This document shows, one piece after another, positions 16,366 through 24,403 of a DNA stretch of 64,000 nt; position 1 is the stretch's first letter; each line of letters starts with the position of its first letter. The position numbers and the translations under genes are program-made. This DNA comes from a virus. The notes beneath the pieces are model-generated. The model was not told the origin of the DNA and searched no databases. It was given only the letters and a program-made list of their open reading frames with translations. Where the stretch lies: positions 105,525-169,524 of IMG/VR virus record IMGVR_UViG_3300044730_002015; one strand, written 5' to 3'.

Positions 16366-16409
16366 AAAGTCCTCTTAAGTTAGTTCGCTGTTGTTGGCAG
16401 CGTGTAGTT

Positions 16410-16437
16410 AGTATAGCAGTTTTAGAGTTGTATGCAA
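16410..16437 (-). promoter_or_regulatory. sigma70-like promoter (TTGCAT-16-TATACT)
   Basis: -35 TTGCAT at 16432-16437 and -10 TATACT at 16410-16415, with TGC before the -10. Confidence 0.6.
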
Positions 16438-16474
16438 CAGTTTTTGGCAAGATATTTTGGGTGACATTTACCAT

Positions 16475-17350
16475 TTACTGCTTGCTCAGTAATGCGGCAC
16501 CAACGCTGCCTGCACTGTCGCCCAATTCGGCCCGCACGATCACAGTATCAAATGAGTCGGAAAAAAGGTGTTCACGGATCATGGTGTCACCGGTGGTCAT
16601 GATATCAGGCAGGTTGCTGAGTCCTCCGCCCAACACTATACAATCGGGATCCAGAACCTGTATCAAATTGGCCATGGCCAGTCCATAGTCTCGGTACCAT
16701 TGGTACAGTCTCATAGGATTTTGTGCCAGGATCACATCGGCAGGTGGTGCTATCTCGTTGGGTCGAGATAGATATGACTCTTGAATGGCGCCGCCACCTA
16801 GATTGCTTTCCACACAACCTCGGCGACCACAACGGCAGTTGTGCTGGTCATTCAGCGTGGTATGCCCCCACTCGCCCAATATGCCATTGCGGCCACGAGT
16901 GATTCGGCCATATTCCACCAATGCGCCGCCAACTCCAGTGCCCAGTATCACACCAAACACGCGATCGTAGCCACGGCCTGCACCCAGTCTAGCTTCGGCC
17001 AAGGCAAAACACTGAGCATCATTGGCCACTGTGACAGGTTGATGCAACCAACAGGCCAGATCGCGCTCAATGTCATGACCATTCATGTGTTCAATACTGG
17101 AATTCCTCAGCAGGCCTGTTTTGGAGTTTAGGCTGCCAGGAGTGCCGAGGCCCACTGTGTGTTGGCCTATGCCGGTGGTGGTTATGGCTGTAAGATACTG
17201 TTGCCTGATATTGGTGAGAACTTGTTGCCGGCCCAGATTTGCTTGTGTAGGGCCACGCTCCCGGTATAGAATACTATTATTACGATCAATAATCGCGCAC
17301 TCAATTTTGGTACCTCCTAGATCAATACCTACTTTGTATTCTGGTGCCAT
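16475..17350 (-). CDS. ROK-family sugar kinase
   Basis: 291 residues. 'GIDLGGTKIECAI' is the ATP phosphate loop, 'GVILGTGVGGALV' the second nucleotide motif, and 'CRCGRRGCVESNLGGG' the zinc-binding ROK signature. 'GEWGHTTL' holds the conserved His. The family phosphorylates glucose, fructose, N-acetylmannosamine and related sugars; residues for substrate choice cannot be read here. No HTH is attached, so this is an enzyme, not a ROK repressor. It begins in the stop of the 2OG-oxygenase gene. A sugar kinase is unusual in a phage and fits the other glycan genes in the window. Confidence 0.9.
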   Translation of the reverse strand: MAPEYKVGIDLGGTKIECAIIDRNNSILYRERGPTQANLGRQQVLTNIRQQYLTAITTTGIGQHTVGLGTPGSLNSKTGLLRNSSIEHMNGHDIERDLACWLHQPVTVANDAQCFALAEARLGAGRGYDRVFGVILGTGVGGALVEYGRITRGRNGILGEWGHTTLNDQHNCRCGRRGCVESNLGGGAIQESYLSRPNEIAPPADVILAQNPMRLYQWYRDYGLAMANLIQVLDPDCIVLGGGLSNLPDIMTTGDTMIREHLFSDSFDTVIVRAELGDSAGSVGAALLSKQ

Positions 17351-17847
17351 TATGACTCCAGTCCTAAACTATGATAACCACGGAACATGATACTGACACA
17401 AATCCTGCGGTTGATTGCTGCTTTTCTTGGTTCTATGCAGTGTTCATATCTTTCATGATCATGGCGCACCAAAAAGCAATCACCGGTGGATAGATCCATG
17501 AATCTGGTGCTGTCGGGGGTCAACAAATCTCTATAGCCCACCCGCATTCCGGTGGATTCATTGATCTTGGGATCACAGATATAGTACATGATGATGCCAT
17601 CAATGTTTGGGTCTAGATCAGTGTGCCAGTCCATGAATTTGCCAGAAATCTTGTCTCTTTCTATAACTCTTTGATAATCATAAATGGTAAGATTATAAAA
17701 GTCTAGTCCCAGGTTATCTAATAATATTTTGCAGTACGAATTACCTAAATCTTCGGGCACATCTGGTACTGTCGACATGATGTCTTTATGATCAGAATCT
17801 ATGATCAAACGATGCACGCCCGAGGTAACAGGAATTACATCAATCAT
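17350..17847 (-). CDS. 2-oxoglutarate/Fe(II) oxygenase-like protein
   Basis: 165 residues from 'MIDVIPVTSGVHRL'. 'MDWHTDLD' gives the His-x-Asp pair, 'LVRHDHERYEHC' a distal His, and 'RRICVSIMF' the Arg that binds 2-oxoglutarate, in the order expected for a double-stranded beta-helix hydroxylase. Substrate unknown: protein, nucleobase or small molecule. One of three such genes here (52168, 58267). Confidence 0.75.
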   Translation of the reverse strand: MIDVIPVTSGVHRLIIDSDHKDIMSTVPDVPEDLGNSYCKILLDNLGLDFYNLTIYDYQRVIERDKISGKFMDWHTDLDPNIDGIIMYYICDPKINESTGMRVGYRDLLTPDSTRFMDLSTGDCFLVRHDHERYEHCIEPRKAAINRRICVSIMFRGYHSLGLES

Positions 17848-18088
17848 TGAGTCGTTCCTGGAGATCATTGGCAGTAAAATAACCGCAGGGCCAGTCTATG
17901 TTTGTGGATTCCTGATTTAAACTATCTCTGATACGGTTGAAATGTATACTGAACAATTCTTCGTTGATGACATTGTTGGTCATGATCCCGGGAGTTTCCA
18001 ATATGGATCTTATCTGCGGCACAGTCAGTAGGTTGCCCGATATGCATTGAGCTATGTCATCGTCTGACAGATCTTGATAAGTTCTCAT
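17840..18088 (-). CDS. hypothetical protein
   Basis: 82 residues: 'MRTYQDLSDDDIAQCISGNL' and an acidic helical remainder. Overlaps both neighbours by a few bases, which suggests an operon with the oxygenase and ROK kinase. Function unknown. Confidence 0.6.
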   Translation of the reverse strand: MRTYQDLSDDDIAQCISGNLLTVPQIRSILETPGIMTNNVINEELFSIHFNRIRDSLNQESTNIDWPCGYFTANDLQERLND

Positions 18089-18276
18089 CGATCCTCAAAA
18101 AGTTTCCCAAATTTCTGTTGGAATTCATACAGCGTGGTCATGAGCCTGCGGGGAATGTTGCCGCCTTCATTGATCTCAAATATCACCCAAGGGCATTCTT
18201 CTCGTTGTTTGATCTGATGGATCTTGATGCTTTTGCCATCTTCAAAGTCTACTGTTTTGCCTACATATTGATACAA
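18085..18276 (-). CDS. small hypothetical protein (TTG start proposed)
   Basis: About 63 residues if read from a TTG at 18276 that follows GGAGATAACC: 'YQYVGKTVDFEDGKSIKIHQ' and on to 'RLMTTLYEFQQKFGKLFEDR'. Reading further upstream would run into the previous gene. No function recognised. Confidence 0.55.
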   Translation of the reverse strand: MYQYVGKTVDFEDGKSIKIHQIKQREECPWVIFEINEGGNIPRRLMTTLYEFQQKFGKLFEDR

Positions 18277-18278
18277 GG

Positions 18279-18629
18279 TTATCTCCGTGGAACTCCGCCC
18301 GGGGGTTTGGGCAACTGGGGCAAAGATTTCCAATAATCCAGCCACTTCTGCTGTTCTTCTATGTGCCTTTGTTGTGCTTCGTTCATCCTGCGCATTTCGT
18401 TGAGATGTTCTTTTTGTTCGTGCTGTCCCTGTGCTATCTTGTCTATCTTTTGGTCCATGTAATTGAGTCGTTGTTCCTGCAGGCCCAAACGTTCTTTGAA
18501 ATAATCAATGTCATGACCTCTGCTGGCTGCTATGGCATACAGAACCAAAACGGTGACACACAGCACCATGACCAAAGACCACAGCACCTGAGTTTTTTCA
18601 ACCGGAGTTAGATCATTCCAAAGTTGCAT
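18279..18629 (-). CDS. membrane-anchored coiled-coil protein
   Basis: 116 residues. A membrane helix 'VLWSLVMVLCVTVLVLYAIA' near residue 15 is followed by a long coiled coil ('LQEQRLNYMDQKIDKIAQGQ', 'RHIEEQQKWLDYWKS') and a Pro-rich tail. The shape recalls phage spanin-like or inner-membrane scaffolding proteins, but no specific role can be given. Confidence 0.65.
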   Translation of the reverse strand: MQLWNDLTPVEKTQVLWSLVMVLCVTVLVLYAIAASRGHDIDYFKERLGLQEQRLNYMDQKIDKIAQGQHEQKEHLNEMRRMNEAQQRHIEEQQKWLDYWKSLPQLPKPPGGVPRR

Positions 18630-18791
18630 CTACGCACGGGGCCTCGCTTCACACCAGACTAGGTATCGACTGCCCGATTGCCTAGCAGCGGCCGTGTACT
18701 GCCGCACCTTATCTTCACACATAGACCGTGTGGCAAAACTATCCACGTCTATGCTCCAGCCATTCAAAAACATCACAAACACCCAGACCAT
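18630..18791 (-). CDS. small exported or membrane protein
   Basis: 53 residues from an ATG at 18791: 'MVWVFVMFLNGWSIDVDSFA', with two Cys ('SMCEDKVR', 'LVWCEARP') that could form a periplasmic disulfide. Its ATG shares the stop of the upstream gene (TGATG). Confidence 0.55.
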   Translation of the reverse strand: MVWVFVMFLNGWSIDVDSFATRSMCEDKVRQYTAAARQSGSRYLVWCEARPRA

Positions 18792-19012
18792 CAAGCGCCC
18801 ATGTCGCCGTCTCTGCGACTTTCGTCTATCACACGCTGGCTCCACATTTCTTCGTTTTCCAGCACAGGAATATCATAGGATCCCACAGCAGGTAGATCGC
18901 TGTAGTGATCCCACTGTGTGGTATCTTTCCTGCCAAAAATCCTGTCCCAGTTCTGATCAAATGTCATTTGATCCACTGAACTGGGGCGAGGTTTAGAGCC
19001 CTTGCCCGCCAT
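18791..19012 (-). CDS. conserved small phage protein
   Basis: 73 residues: 'MAGKGSKPRPSSVDQMTFDQ' then 'NWDRIFGRKDT'. This N-terminus is widespread in tailed phages of many hosts. Function unknown. A TAAGTA box lies upstream, with a normal leader and AGGAG site. Confidence 0.75.
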   Translation of the reverse strand: MAGKGSKPRPSSVDQMTFDQNWDRIFGRKDTTQWDHYSDLPAVGSYDIPVLENEEMWSQRVIDESRRDGDMGA

Positions 19013-19034
19013 ACCTTATCTCCTGTGTTCGTAC

Positions 19035-19160
19035 TTATCTAAGGGCAGTAACCGTGACTGCCACCAACAAAAACACGATAGCTATAGCCAGTGCAGTCAG
19101 GAGGAAAGTCAGCACGTGGGATATGCCTGTGATTGCCCAATGTATCCAGCGTAGTAACAT
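19035..19160 (-). CDS. 41-residue membrane peptide
   Basis: ATG at 19160 behind GGGAG: 'MLLRWIHWAITGISHVLTFL' then 'LTALAIAIVFLLVAVTVTAL', nearly all hydrophobic. One or two membrane passes. Confidence 0.6.
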   Translation of the reverse strand: MLLRWIHWAITGISHVLTFLLTALAIAIVFLLVAVTVTALR

Positions 19161-19162
19161 GA

Positions 19163-19621
19163 TCAACTCCCTGTGTGCAGTTGTAGGTATCCGGGACGGC
19201 CCTCAATGAGAGAGAACGATTCTATAAAGCAGTGATGACCGTCACCTGACTCACGTATGGCCGCGTCCGAGGCACGATAAAGAGCATTCCAGTCCTTGCC
19301 CTCGATTGGAACCACCACTTCTTTATCTCCCCAATGTTCGTCATAGACCACGTGCGTGGCATCTTTGTAGGGATGGCAGGTGGTCATGTGGTTGACCTGA
19401 TACAGGCTCCAAGTGGAGCGGAGCCCATAGTGTTGTTGCCAATGTTGGTATTCACGATGTTTTCTGTCGAAGTCCGCATTGTCCTGCTCATAGGCCGATT
19501 TCAGTGCCTCGCGGATACGCTCAGCACCTGTCGCACCATCAAGGCCTTGGTACTGCAATTCCCAAAGGGTGTTGTGGATGGCTTTGAATTCGTTTTTGGT
19601 CACTGTAACGTCGCAATACAT
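19163..19621 (-). CDS. conserved hypothetical protein
   Basis: 152 residues: 'MYCDVTVTKNEFKAIHNTLW' plus a helical part 'SAYEQDNADFDRKHREYQHW'. Seems soluble. It begins in the stop of the gene upstream (TAATG). Function unknown. Confidence 0.7.
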   Translation of the reverse strand: MYCDVTVTKNEFKAIHNTLWELQYQGLDGATGAERIREALKSAYEQDNADFDRKHREYQHWQQHYGLRSTWSLYQVNHMTTCHPYKDATHVVYDEHWGDKEVVVPIEGKDWNALYRASDAAIRESGDGHHCFIESFSLIEGRPGYLQLHTGS

Positions 19622-19821
19622 TATGATTCCTCCTTGGAATTTAAACGTAGATATTCTTGATACAATTCAAGACGTTGATAATATTCGTTCATGATATGCT
19701 CCAGGATGCCGGTCTGATCCAAGCGACCACTGCGCTCACGGATAAGTTCCAGGACCTCGCGATCGGCATCAGTGATGGTCACAGTGATCTTGACATCTGG
19801 ATTGGGTCGGAGTTCGCTCAT
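19621..19821 (-). CDS. small helical hypothetical protein
   Basis: 66 residues: 'MSELRPNPDVKITVTITDAD' followed by helices 'EVLELIRERSGRLDQTG' and 'IMNEYYQRLELYQEYLRL'. The beta-helix-helix layout is like short ribbon-helix-helix regulators, but the match is weak. Confidence 0.6.
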   Translation of the reverse strand: MSELRPNPDVKITVTITDADREVLELIRERSGRLDQTGILEHIMNEYYQRLELYQEYLRLNSKEES

Positions 19822-19831
19822 GATAAAAACC

Positions 19832-19900
19832 CTAGAACAAATGGAAACTCATACAGCCCGAAAGCAGGCTCACTGACAAAGTGATCGCTAGAAATTTCAT
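19832..19900 (-). CDS. 22-residue lipopeptide
   Basis: ATG at 19900 inside the stop of the gene upstream (ATGA). The complete product is 'MKFLAITLSVSLLSGCMSFH' plus LF. 'LLSG-C' is a lipobox, so the mature product would be a lipid-anchored peptide of about seven residues. It could be a lysis lipoprotein remnant or an Rz1-like micro-spanin, or chance. Confidence 0.45.
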   Translation of the reverse strand: MKFLAITLSVSLLSGCMSFHLF

Positions 19901-20049
19901 TGCGGTTGCTCCAGGGCCTGCAGTCGCAGATACTCTTGATTGAGTTCAGCGATCCGCCGTTCATTCTTTGCGTTGGCTTCCAGATCCAGTTCGCCGCGCA
20001 CTTCGCAGAGATGGATCAGTTCTTCAATCACATCGTTCATGGTTCTCAT
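19897..20049 (-). CDS. small helical protein
   Basis: 50 residues: 'MRTMNDVIEELIHLCEVRGE' and 'NERRIAELNQEYLRLQALEQ', a predicted coiled coil. Linked by ATGA overlaps to the genes on both sides. Confidence 0.6.
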   Translation of the reverse strand: MRTMNDVIEELIHLCEVRGELDLEANAKNERRIAELNQEYLRLQALEQPQ

Positions 20050-20222
20050 ATGATCTCCTTTGTGCCGTCGATCCGACGGCGTTCCAGTTCCGATTCCAGC
20101 AAGTCTCGCACGATGGTGTCCTTGACCCCCATACTCCGGAGGCCTCGATAAAGACTGTATCGTTGTTGTAAGACTTCGGTGGTGCTCTTCACAATGTCTG
20201 CTTTGAGTTCATCCATGGTCAT
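20046..20222 (-). CDS. small helical protein
   Basis: 58 residues: 'MTMDELKADIVKSTTEVLQQ' and 'GVKDTIVRDLLESELERRRI'. ATG at 20222 after AAGGAGA. First of three ATGA-linked micro-genes. Function unknown. Confidence 0.6.
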   Translation of the reverse strand: MTMDELKADIVKSTTEVLQQRYSLYRGLRSMGVKDTIVRDLLESELERRRIDGTKEII

Positions 20223-20231
20223 CGTGTCTCC

Positions 20232-20576
20232 TTAGTCTAATCTCGATCCAGCATAAGCTTCAATGCCATACCGTTTCAGCACTTCGGCATAGGCTTCAGC
20301 ACCAGCCTCCAGGGTGTCCACATTCTGGCACCCAAACTTTGATGGATTCCAAAGTTGGAGCCCGCCATCGTAGGCCCGGCGGAAGCCCACTTCTTTAAGA
20401 CGTCGGCCCAGTTTGGTTGATGCCTTTTCAAACACCGTGACCCAGGCAAAGCCACAGGCCATTTGATCCTGGCCGCCGAGTTTTTCCTGGAAGAACCGGG
20501 CCGCGGCCTGCTCGGCGGCCCGGGTGGCTTCAAAATGTATTTCTTCTATGGATTCAAGACTAATTGTGGTATTCAT
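20232..20576 (-). CDS. conserved phage hypothetical protein
   Basis: 114 residues. The blocks 'CGFAWVTVFEKASTKLGRRL', 'AYDGGLQLWNPSKFGCQNVD' and the C-terminal 'AGSRLD' are a widespread tailed-phage family of unknown role, usually expressed early. First gene behind the promoter at 20606. Confidence 0.75.
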   Translation of the reverse strand: MNTTISLESIEEIHFEATRAAEQAAARFFQEKLGGQDQMACGFAWVTVFEKASTKLGRRLKEVGFRRAYDGGLQLWNPSKFGCQNVDTLEAGAEAYAEVLKRYGIEAYAGSRLD

Positions 20577-20605
20577 ATCTGCTCCTTTTCATTTACAATA
20601 CACAT

Positions 20606-20634
20606 ATTATAGCAAAAAGGGATTTTTTGGTCAA
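20606..20634 (-). promoter_or_regulatory. sigma70-like promoter (TTGACC-17-TATAAT)
   Basis: -35 TTGACC at 20629-20634 and -10 TATAAT at 20606-20611. The -35 also carries the TGA stop of the upstream 31-residue gene. Confidence 0.8.
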
Positions 20635-20726
20635 CCTTGGGAAAACCTAGTAGCACTGCGCTCGCGCCACCATTTTTTAACACGCCAGACCATATAGTGT
20701 AACCATTCTTTGCGATGAATCATCAT
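20631..20726 (-). CDS. 31-residue basic Trp-rich peptide
   Basis: ATG at 20726 with an AAGGAGG site: 'MMIHRKEWLHYMVWRVKKWW' then 'RERSATRFSQG'. Very basic and rich in Trp, like membrane-active or nucleic-acid-binding peptides. Its TGA stop is part of the next -35 box. Confidence 0.5.
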   Translation of the reverse strand: MMIHRKEWLHYMVWRVKKWWRERSATRFSQG

Positions 20727-20738
20727 TGCCTCCTTGGG

Positions 20739-21113
20739 TTAAGAATTTGTGGTATGCTTACAGGATTTTCTAAACTGGAAACCTGGGCAGGTACAAGACC
20801 AACCACCGGACCAACGGCTCACGGTGTACTCATTGCCTTTGCTACCTGAAACTGTCCAGGTCTTGACATCTGTGTCAATTGTGGTCACTGACCCCGAGAC
20901 GATTTCCAAATCAGTGACAGCCGCGGCATTGATCACTCGTATGGGAAAGTCAGCATCACCGGTAATACAGAATTCTCTGTCGGTCAGCCACTTGTGTGGC
21001 TTGACCACACGGCCTTCGAACACCTGAACACTGGCCCTGGGTGGGATCATGGACGAGGCCATACGGTCGCGTAGCGTCACACGGATAACACTATCAAGGG
21101 CTGGTATTTTCAT
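20739..21113 (-). CDS. SWIM-type zinc-finger protein
   Basis: 124 residues. The end 'GWSCTCPGFQFRKSCKHT' fits the SWIM pattern CxC...CxH, which binds zinc and contacts DNA or protein. The N-terminal 80 residues form a beta-rich domain of unknown type. It follows the cyclotransferase-like gene by an ATGA-like overlap. Confidence 0.75.
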   Translation of the reverse strand: MKIPALDSVIRVTLRDRMASSMIPPRASVQVFEGRVVKPHKWLTDREFCITGDADFPIRVINAAAVTDLEIVSGSVTTIDTDVKTWTVSGSKGNEYTVSRWSGGWSCTCPGFQFRKSCKHTTNS

Positions 21114-21595
21114 AGTGTGTTGAATATACGGGATTCTGAATATTCGGTCAACAGGTATTGATGGCTGTCATTTAGAGCACGATACATCTGTGCCTTGCTT
21201 ACGCCAAAATGATCATAGCCTTCTTCCAGCATAGTCCAGTAGCCTTCGTCGGGCGGAAAATCCAATTGGCCAGGCGTCATATGATACACCACGGCGTGAT
21301 ATGTTTGGCCGTGACACACCACGGGCAGGACCTGTCGGGTGTAGTAGTGTGGATAGCCTTCGCGAACATCCAATCTGGCCAGGTGTTCATCGGTGATCTG
21401 CCACAGCACACCGGCCACCGACTGATTGTGAGTGGGCACAACATCAGCGTGGACAGCAAAACGGAACCGCCATTCCTGCAGATGTGCGGCGCCCAGACTA
21501 CGAGCAACACCGTCGGCGCTGAGCCGTTCGCTCATGGCATCAGGATTGGTGTTCATGCCATAGGCAAAATAGTAGTGTAGATTTTTACTGTCCAT
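21110..21595 (-). CDS. gamma-glutamylcyclotransferase-like (AIG2/GGCT fold) protein
   Basis: 161 residues from 'MDSKNLHYYFAYGMN'. 'YFAYGMNTNP' is the substrate-loop motif and 'LARLDVREGYPHYY' holds the acidic catalytic region of the GGCT fold. Family enzymes release 5-oxoproline from gamma-glutamyl groups. Such proteins are frequent in T4-like phages, where the substrate is unknown. Confidence 0.8.
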   Translation of the reverse strand: MDSKNLHYYFAYGMNTNPDAMSERLSADGVARSLGAAHLQEWRFRFAVHADVVPTHNQSVAGVLWQITDEHLARLDVREGYPHYYTRQVLPVVCHGQTYHAVVYHMTPGQLDFPPDEGYWTMLEEGYDHFGVSKAQMYRALNDSHQYLLTEYSESRIFNTL

Positions 21596-21601
21596 ACACA
21601 T

Positions 21602-21631
21602 ATATTAGCATATCTGGGAATTATAGGTCAA
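21602..21631 (-). promoter_or_regulatory. sigma70-like promoter, weaker -10 (TTGACC-18-TAATAT)
   Basis: -35 TTGACC at 21626-21631; the best -10 is TAATAT at 21602-21607 with 18-bp spacing. Confidence 0.55.
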
Positions 21632-21635
21632 CCGC

Positions 21636-21655
21636 AGATTAGTGCCTACTAACCT
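21636..21655 (-). repeat. 3'-end inverted repeat, copy 2
   Basis: Arms 21636-21643 and 21648-21655 pair with one wobble. The TAG stop of the methyltransferase at 21654 begins the element, as in copy 1. Confidence 0.6.
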
Positions 21656-22565
21656 AGCGTAAACCAGCGATTCTTTGCGCCATTGCGGCGTACATCTTTG
21701 TATCACGCTCGATCAATATAGATCTGCGTCCTTGATTGTGTGCGGCCACACCAGTGGATCCCGATCCAGCAAAGGTATCTAGCACTGTGTCACCGGGGCG
21801 ACTTAGCAAGGCCACAAAGTATTCCAATATTTCTGTGGGCTTTTGTGTAGGATGTATCTTGTCTCGGCCTAGTCCACCACTGTAAGTCAAGGTATTGGGT
21901 ATCACACACTCCACTATGTCATCTTTGCGTTTGCGGCTGTCTAACATGGTCTGTGCCTGCTCTTCGGCCATGGCCATGATCTGGGACAAGGCGTAAGTGG
22001 GATGATCTTTGATCAGTTTGTATACTATGCTAGAAACTTTGTCGGCTCTAGCATAACGCTCAACGATACTGTGTTCTTCGGCATCGGCATTGAAGATTCT
22101 GGTGCCGCCGGGCTTGATACCAAACAGCACATACTCACAGGCACTCACAGGATTCACTCGGCGATTGAAAGGAACTGCAGCGGGCTTTTTCCAAGTCCAT
22201 ACTCGCTTGGGTTCAAATCCCTGTGCTTCCATGATCTTCCAAAGATGTGAAATATACTGATCAGAAATGAACACAGCAAAGGCTCCACCTTTTCGTAGTT
22301 TGCTGTGCCATACACCGGCCCAGGATTCCATTTGCTGTAAGAATTCTTCGTGACTCACGCTGTCCCAATCCTGCTCAAAACTTTCACTGAAACGCTGGCT
22401 GTGTATGGTATTTTTGTTTTGACCAGTTTCAGGATCAATCCACTCAGGTTTGGCGCCACCATCACTGATGTTGTACGGTGGATCAGTCAACAGCAGATCC
22501 ACAGAGCCGGCGGCAATTTGATCATGCACCAATAGGAAATCACCTGTGATTGTTTTTACAGTCAT
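21654..22565 (-). CDS. DNA adenine methyltransferase (DPPY, beta class)
   Basis: 303 residues. 'LLLTDPPYNISDGG' near residue 25 and 'VLDTFAGSGSTGVAAHNQGR' near the C-terminus are the catalytic and SAM motifs, in the order of N6-adenine enzymes like CcrM and YhdJ. 'HPTQKPTEILEYFV' is another family block. No cognate nuclease is nearby. It has its own promoter and ends in a copy of the 3'-end repeat, as does the other methyltransferase. Confidence 0.9.
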   Translation of the reverse strand: MTVKTITGDFLLVHDQIAAGSVDLLLTDPPYNISDGGAKPEWIDPETGQNKNTIHSQRFSESFEQDWDSVSHEEFLQQMESWAGVWHSKLRKGGAFAVFISDQYISHLWKIMEAQGFEPKRVWTWKKPAAVPFNRRVNPVSACEYVLFGIKPGGTRIFNADAEEHSIVERYARADKVSSIVYKLIKDHPTYALSQIMAMAEEQAQTMLDSRKRKDDIVECVIPNTLTYSGGLGRDKIHPTQKPTEILEYFVALLSRPGDTVLDTFAGSGSTGVAAHNQGRRSILIERDTKMYAAMAQRIAGLR

Positions 22566-22571
22566 ACTATT

Positions 22572-22600
22572 ATTTTAGCAGAAACCAGGTATGTGGTCAA
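22572..22600 (-). promoter_or_regulatory. sigma70-like promoter (TTGACC-17-TAAAAT)
   Basis: -35 TTGACC at 22595-22600, which also holds the TGA stop of the upstream gene, and -10 TAAAAT at 22572-22577 preceded by TGC. Confidence 0.65.
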
Positions 22601-24090
22601 GAGAATTGGATGTGGAATCCAGGAGCGTTTTGATCAGGAGTGTCGGTGCCAGCATGATACTGAAAACCAAATTTTAAATCTTTGAAAGGAGTTTCACTGA
22701 CTTGAATAGATCCGTTTTTATTGATAGTAATCCAGGCAGCCTTGGCGTTTTTCTTTGTCATGACATTGGTAATTGTCTGAGCCATGTCCTTGGCATCTTC
22801 GCCTTCTACCACTGCATTACGGAATGCCATGCCCAACATATAAGTCAGCTGTCTGCTGGCTGCTCTTTTAAAATTAGCGTCAAACTTGGCTCGGGATCTT
22901 GGTATACCTACGGGTTTGACATTTTTTCCGCGTGTTCGGCCTGCTGCCAACGCTGCAGGCATGATGGTGTCGATGTAGGCGGTATACAGGTCCTTTTGAC
23001 CTTGGGGAGTCTGCGACAACTTATCAATTAGATTGGACACAGCAGATTCCATTTCTGCATAGTTGGTAGGAGCGGTGCCTAAAATCTGATTCAGTTTTGT
23101 GGCTTCAGGAACTTGGGCTTTTTGGGCTGCTCTTATCAGTTTGTCGTTGGTCTTGCCTTCTTTGCTGATAAAATCTTTTAGAATAGCAAAATACTTGTCA
23201 GCATTCCAAGCCGAATCGCTGGCGAGCATGCTTTGCTCATAATCATCGATCAGATCGCGTATGGCGGCAAAACTATTACCGCTGCCGCCAAGACTTTTTA
23301 CAGCCACTGGGGTGCCTTTGACTGTGACATCGATCAAGGGAGTGTTAGATACCGCCGAAAAGGAAATTACATCATTGGCATTTTGAGCCAGCACTATGGG
23401 AGTCAATATTTCACCAAAATCCTGACTTATAAGATTCAAACAGGGTGTAATATGATCCATGAGTTCAGGATCAATAGATTGTCTTTGACCTGCTGCCACA
23501 TCTATCAACTGTGACAATGCCTGCTGTAGTTTTATGTCAGACGGGATAACAGCAGGAAGATTCTTTTTGACCAAGGCTATCATCTGTTGCTTGGTGAGAT
23601 CGATACCTTTGAGCCCAAATTTTTCTGGGCGCAACATTTGTATGCCAACTTGGCATTTACCCTCGGCGCCTACAGGTCCACCCTTGCCAGCAATGACCAC
23701 TGTAAAAACTGTGCCATCTCTGCCGGTGGCGGTGTAGATACTGTCTTTGTAAGTGCCCGACACCATTTGCGTGGGATTGGTGGTTTTTGTCAAAGGCAAA
23801 CCATTTTTTGCCAGCAATTCTACCACTCTATCTTTGGGCAAGGCATTGAGTATTCTAATACTAGGAATCAACTTATTGGCGTTGGGATCTTCCACATCGT
23901 TGCGTACATTTACCGATGGAAACTCCTTGGCTAGAATGCTTTTGATTGATTCTATAGGCTGCTGTTGCTCTAATTTGTTGGCATATTTGACACCATTGAT
24001 TTCAAAAGGTCCCATGCCCTTGGCTCTGGAACGCTTATTGACGTCAGCAGTTGGGGTATCTTGCTCTCTCAGCATTTCTATAAATCGCAT
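22597..24090 (-). CDS. large hypothetical protein, possibly virion-associated
   Basis: 497 residues: 'MRFIEMLREQDTPTADVNKR' start, soluble, mixed alpha/beta. 'PVAVKSLGGSGNSFAAIRDL' is the most distinctive block; the end 'LKFGFQYHAGTDT' is beta-rich. No family is recognised with confidence. The ATG lies 5 bases after TAAATA, so late expression is likely; large late soluble proteins are often virion internal proteins. Confidence 0.65.
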   Translation of the reverse strand: MRFIEMLREQDTPTADVNKRSRAKGMGPFEINGVKYANKLEQQQPIESIKSILAKEFPSVNVRNDVEDPNANKLIPSIRILNALPKDRVVELLAKNGLPLTKTTNPTQMVSGTYKDSIYTATGRDGTVFTVVIAGKGGPVGAEGKCQVGIQMLRPEKFGLKGIDLTKQQMIALVKKNLPAVIPSDIKLQQALSQLIDVAAGQRQSIDPELMDHITPCLNLISQDFGEILTPIVLAQNANDVISFSAVSNTPLIDVTVKGTPVAVKSLGGSGNSFAAIRDLIDDYEQSMLASDSAWNADKYFAILKDFISKEGKTNDKLIRAAQKAQVPEATKLNQILGTAPTNYAEMESAVSNLIDKLSQTPQGQKDLYTAYIDTIMPAALAAGRTRGKNVKPVGIPRSRAKFDANFKRAASRQLTYMLGMAFRNAVVEGEDAKDMAQTITNVMTKKNAKAAWITINKNGSIQVSETPFKDLKFGFQYHAGTDTPDQNAPGFHIQFS

Positions 24091-24094
24091 CTAA

Positions 24095-24403
24095 CTATTT
24101 ATTGGTGTCGGCATTGTCCTCGATTTGTACCATAATCATGCGATAAGCGTCATGATTCCTGCTGGAACCATCGGCATTTTCCCAAGAGTCGGTCCATTGT
24201 TGTATGCGAGGATCTACTGCAGAAGAGAATTTAACACTGTACAATTGCCCGTGTGGCCACTCTATGGATTCAAGGGCAACATCCTGCTGTGCAAACCATC
24301 GTAAGATATCCCTGTGCAGGCCTGATTCTAAGTCCAACAATTGAAGCAGATAAATCGAGTTACCTTCGCCGGCATCTGCTATGGTATCATGCAGACTGTT
24401 CAT
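24095..24403 (-). CDS. hypothetical acidic protein
   Basis: 102 residues: '[20 protein letters not shown]' with '[20 protein letters not shown]' in the middle. The middle faintly resembles the small LRW-tail proteins. Its ATG overlaps the stop of clpP (ATGA). Confidence 0.6.
   Translation of the reverse strand: MNSLHDTIADAGEGNSIYLLQLLDLESGLHRDILRWFAQQDVALESIEWPHGQLYSVKFSSAVDPRIQQWTDSWENADGSSRNHDAYRMIMVQIEDNADTNK
24096..24101 (-). promoter_or_regulatory. late-type TAAATA box, 5 nt before the ATG at 24090
   Basis: ATAAATA on the minus strand with exactly 5 bases to ATG; overlaps the stop region of the upstream gene. Confidence 0.5.

Noticed and set aside
16475-17350. ROK transcriptional repressor
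   Set aside because: There is no N-terminal helix-turn-helix; the protein starts at the ATP-binding loop.
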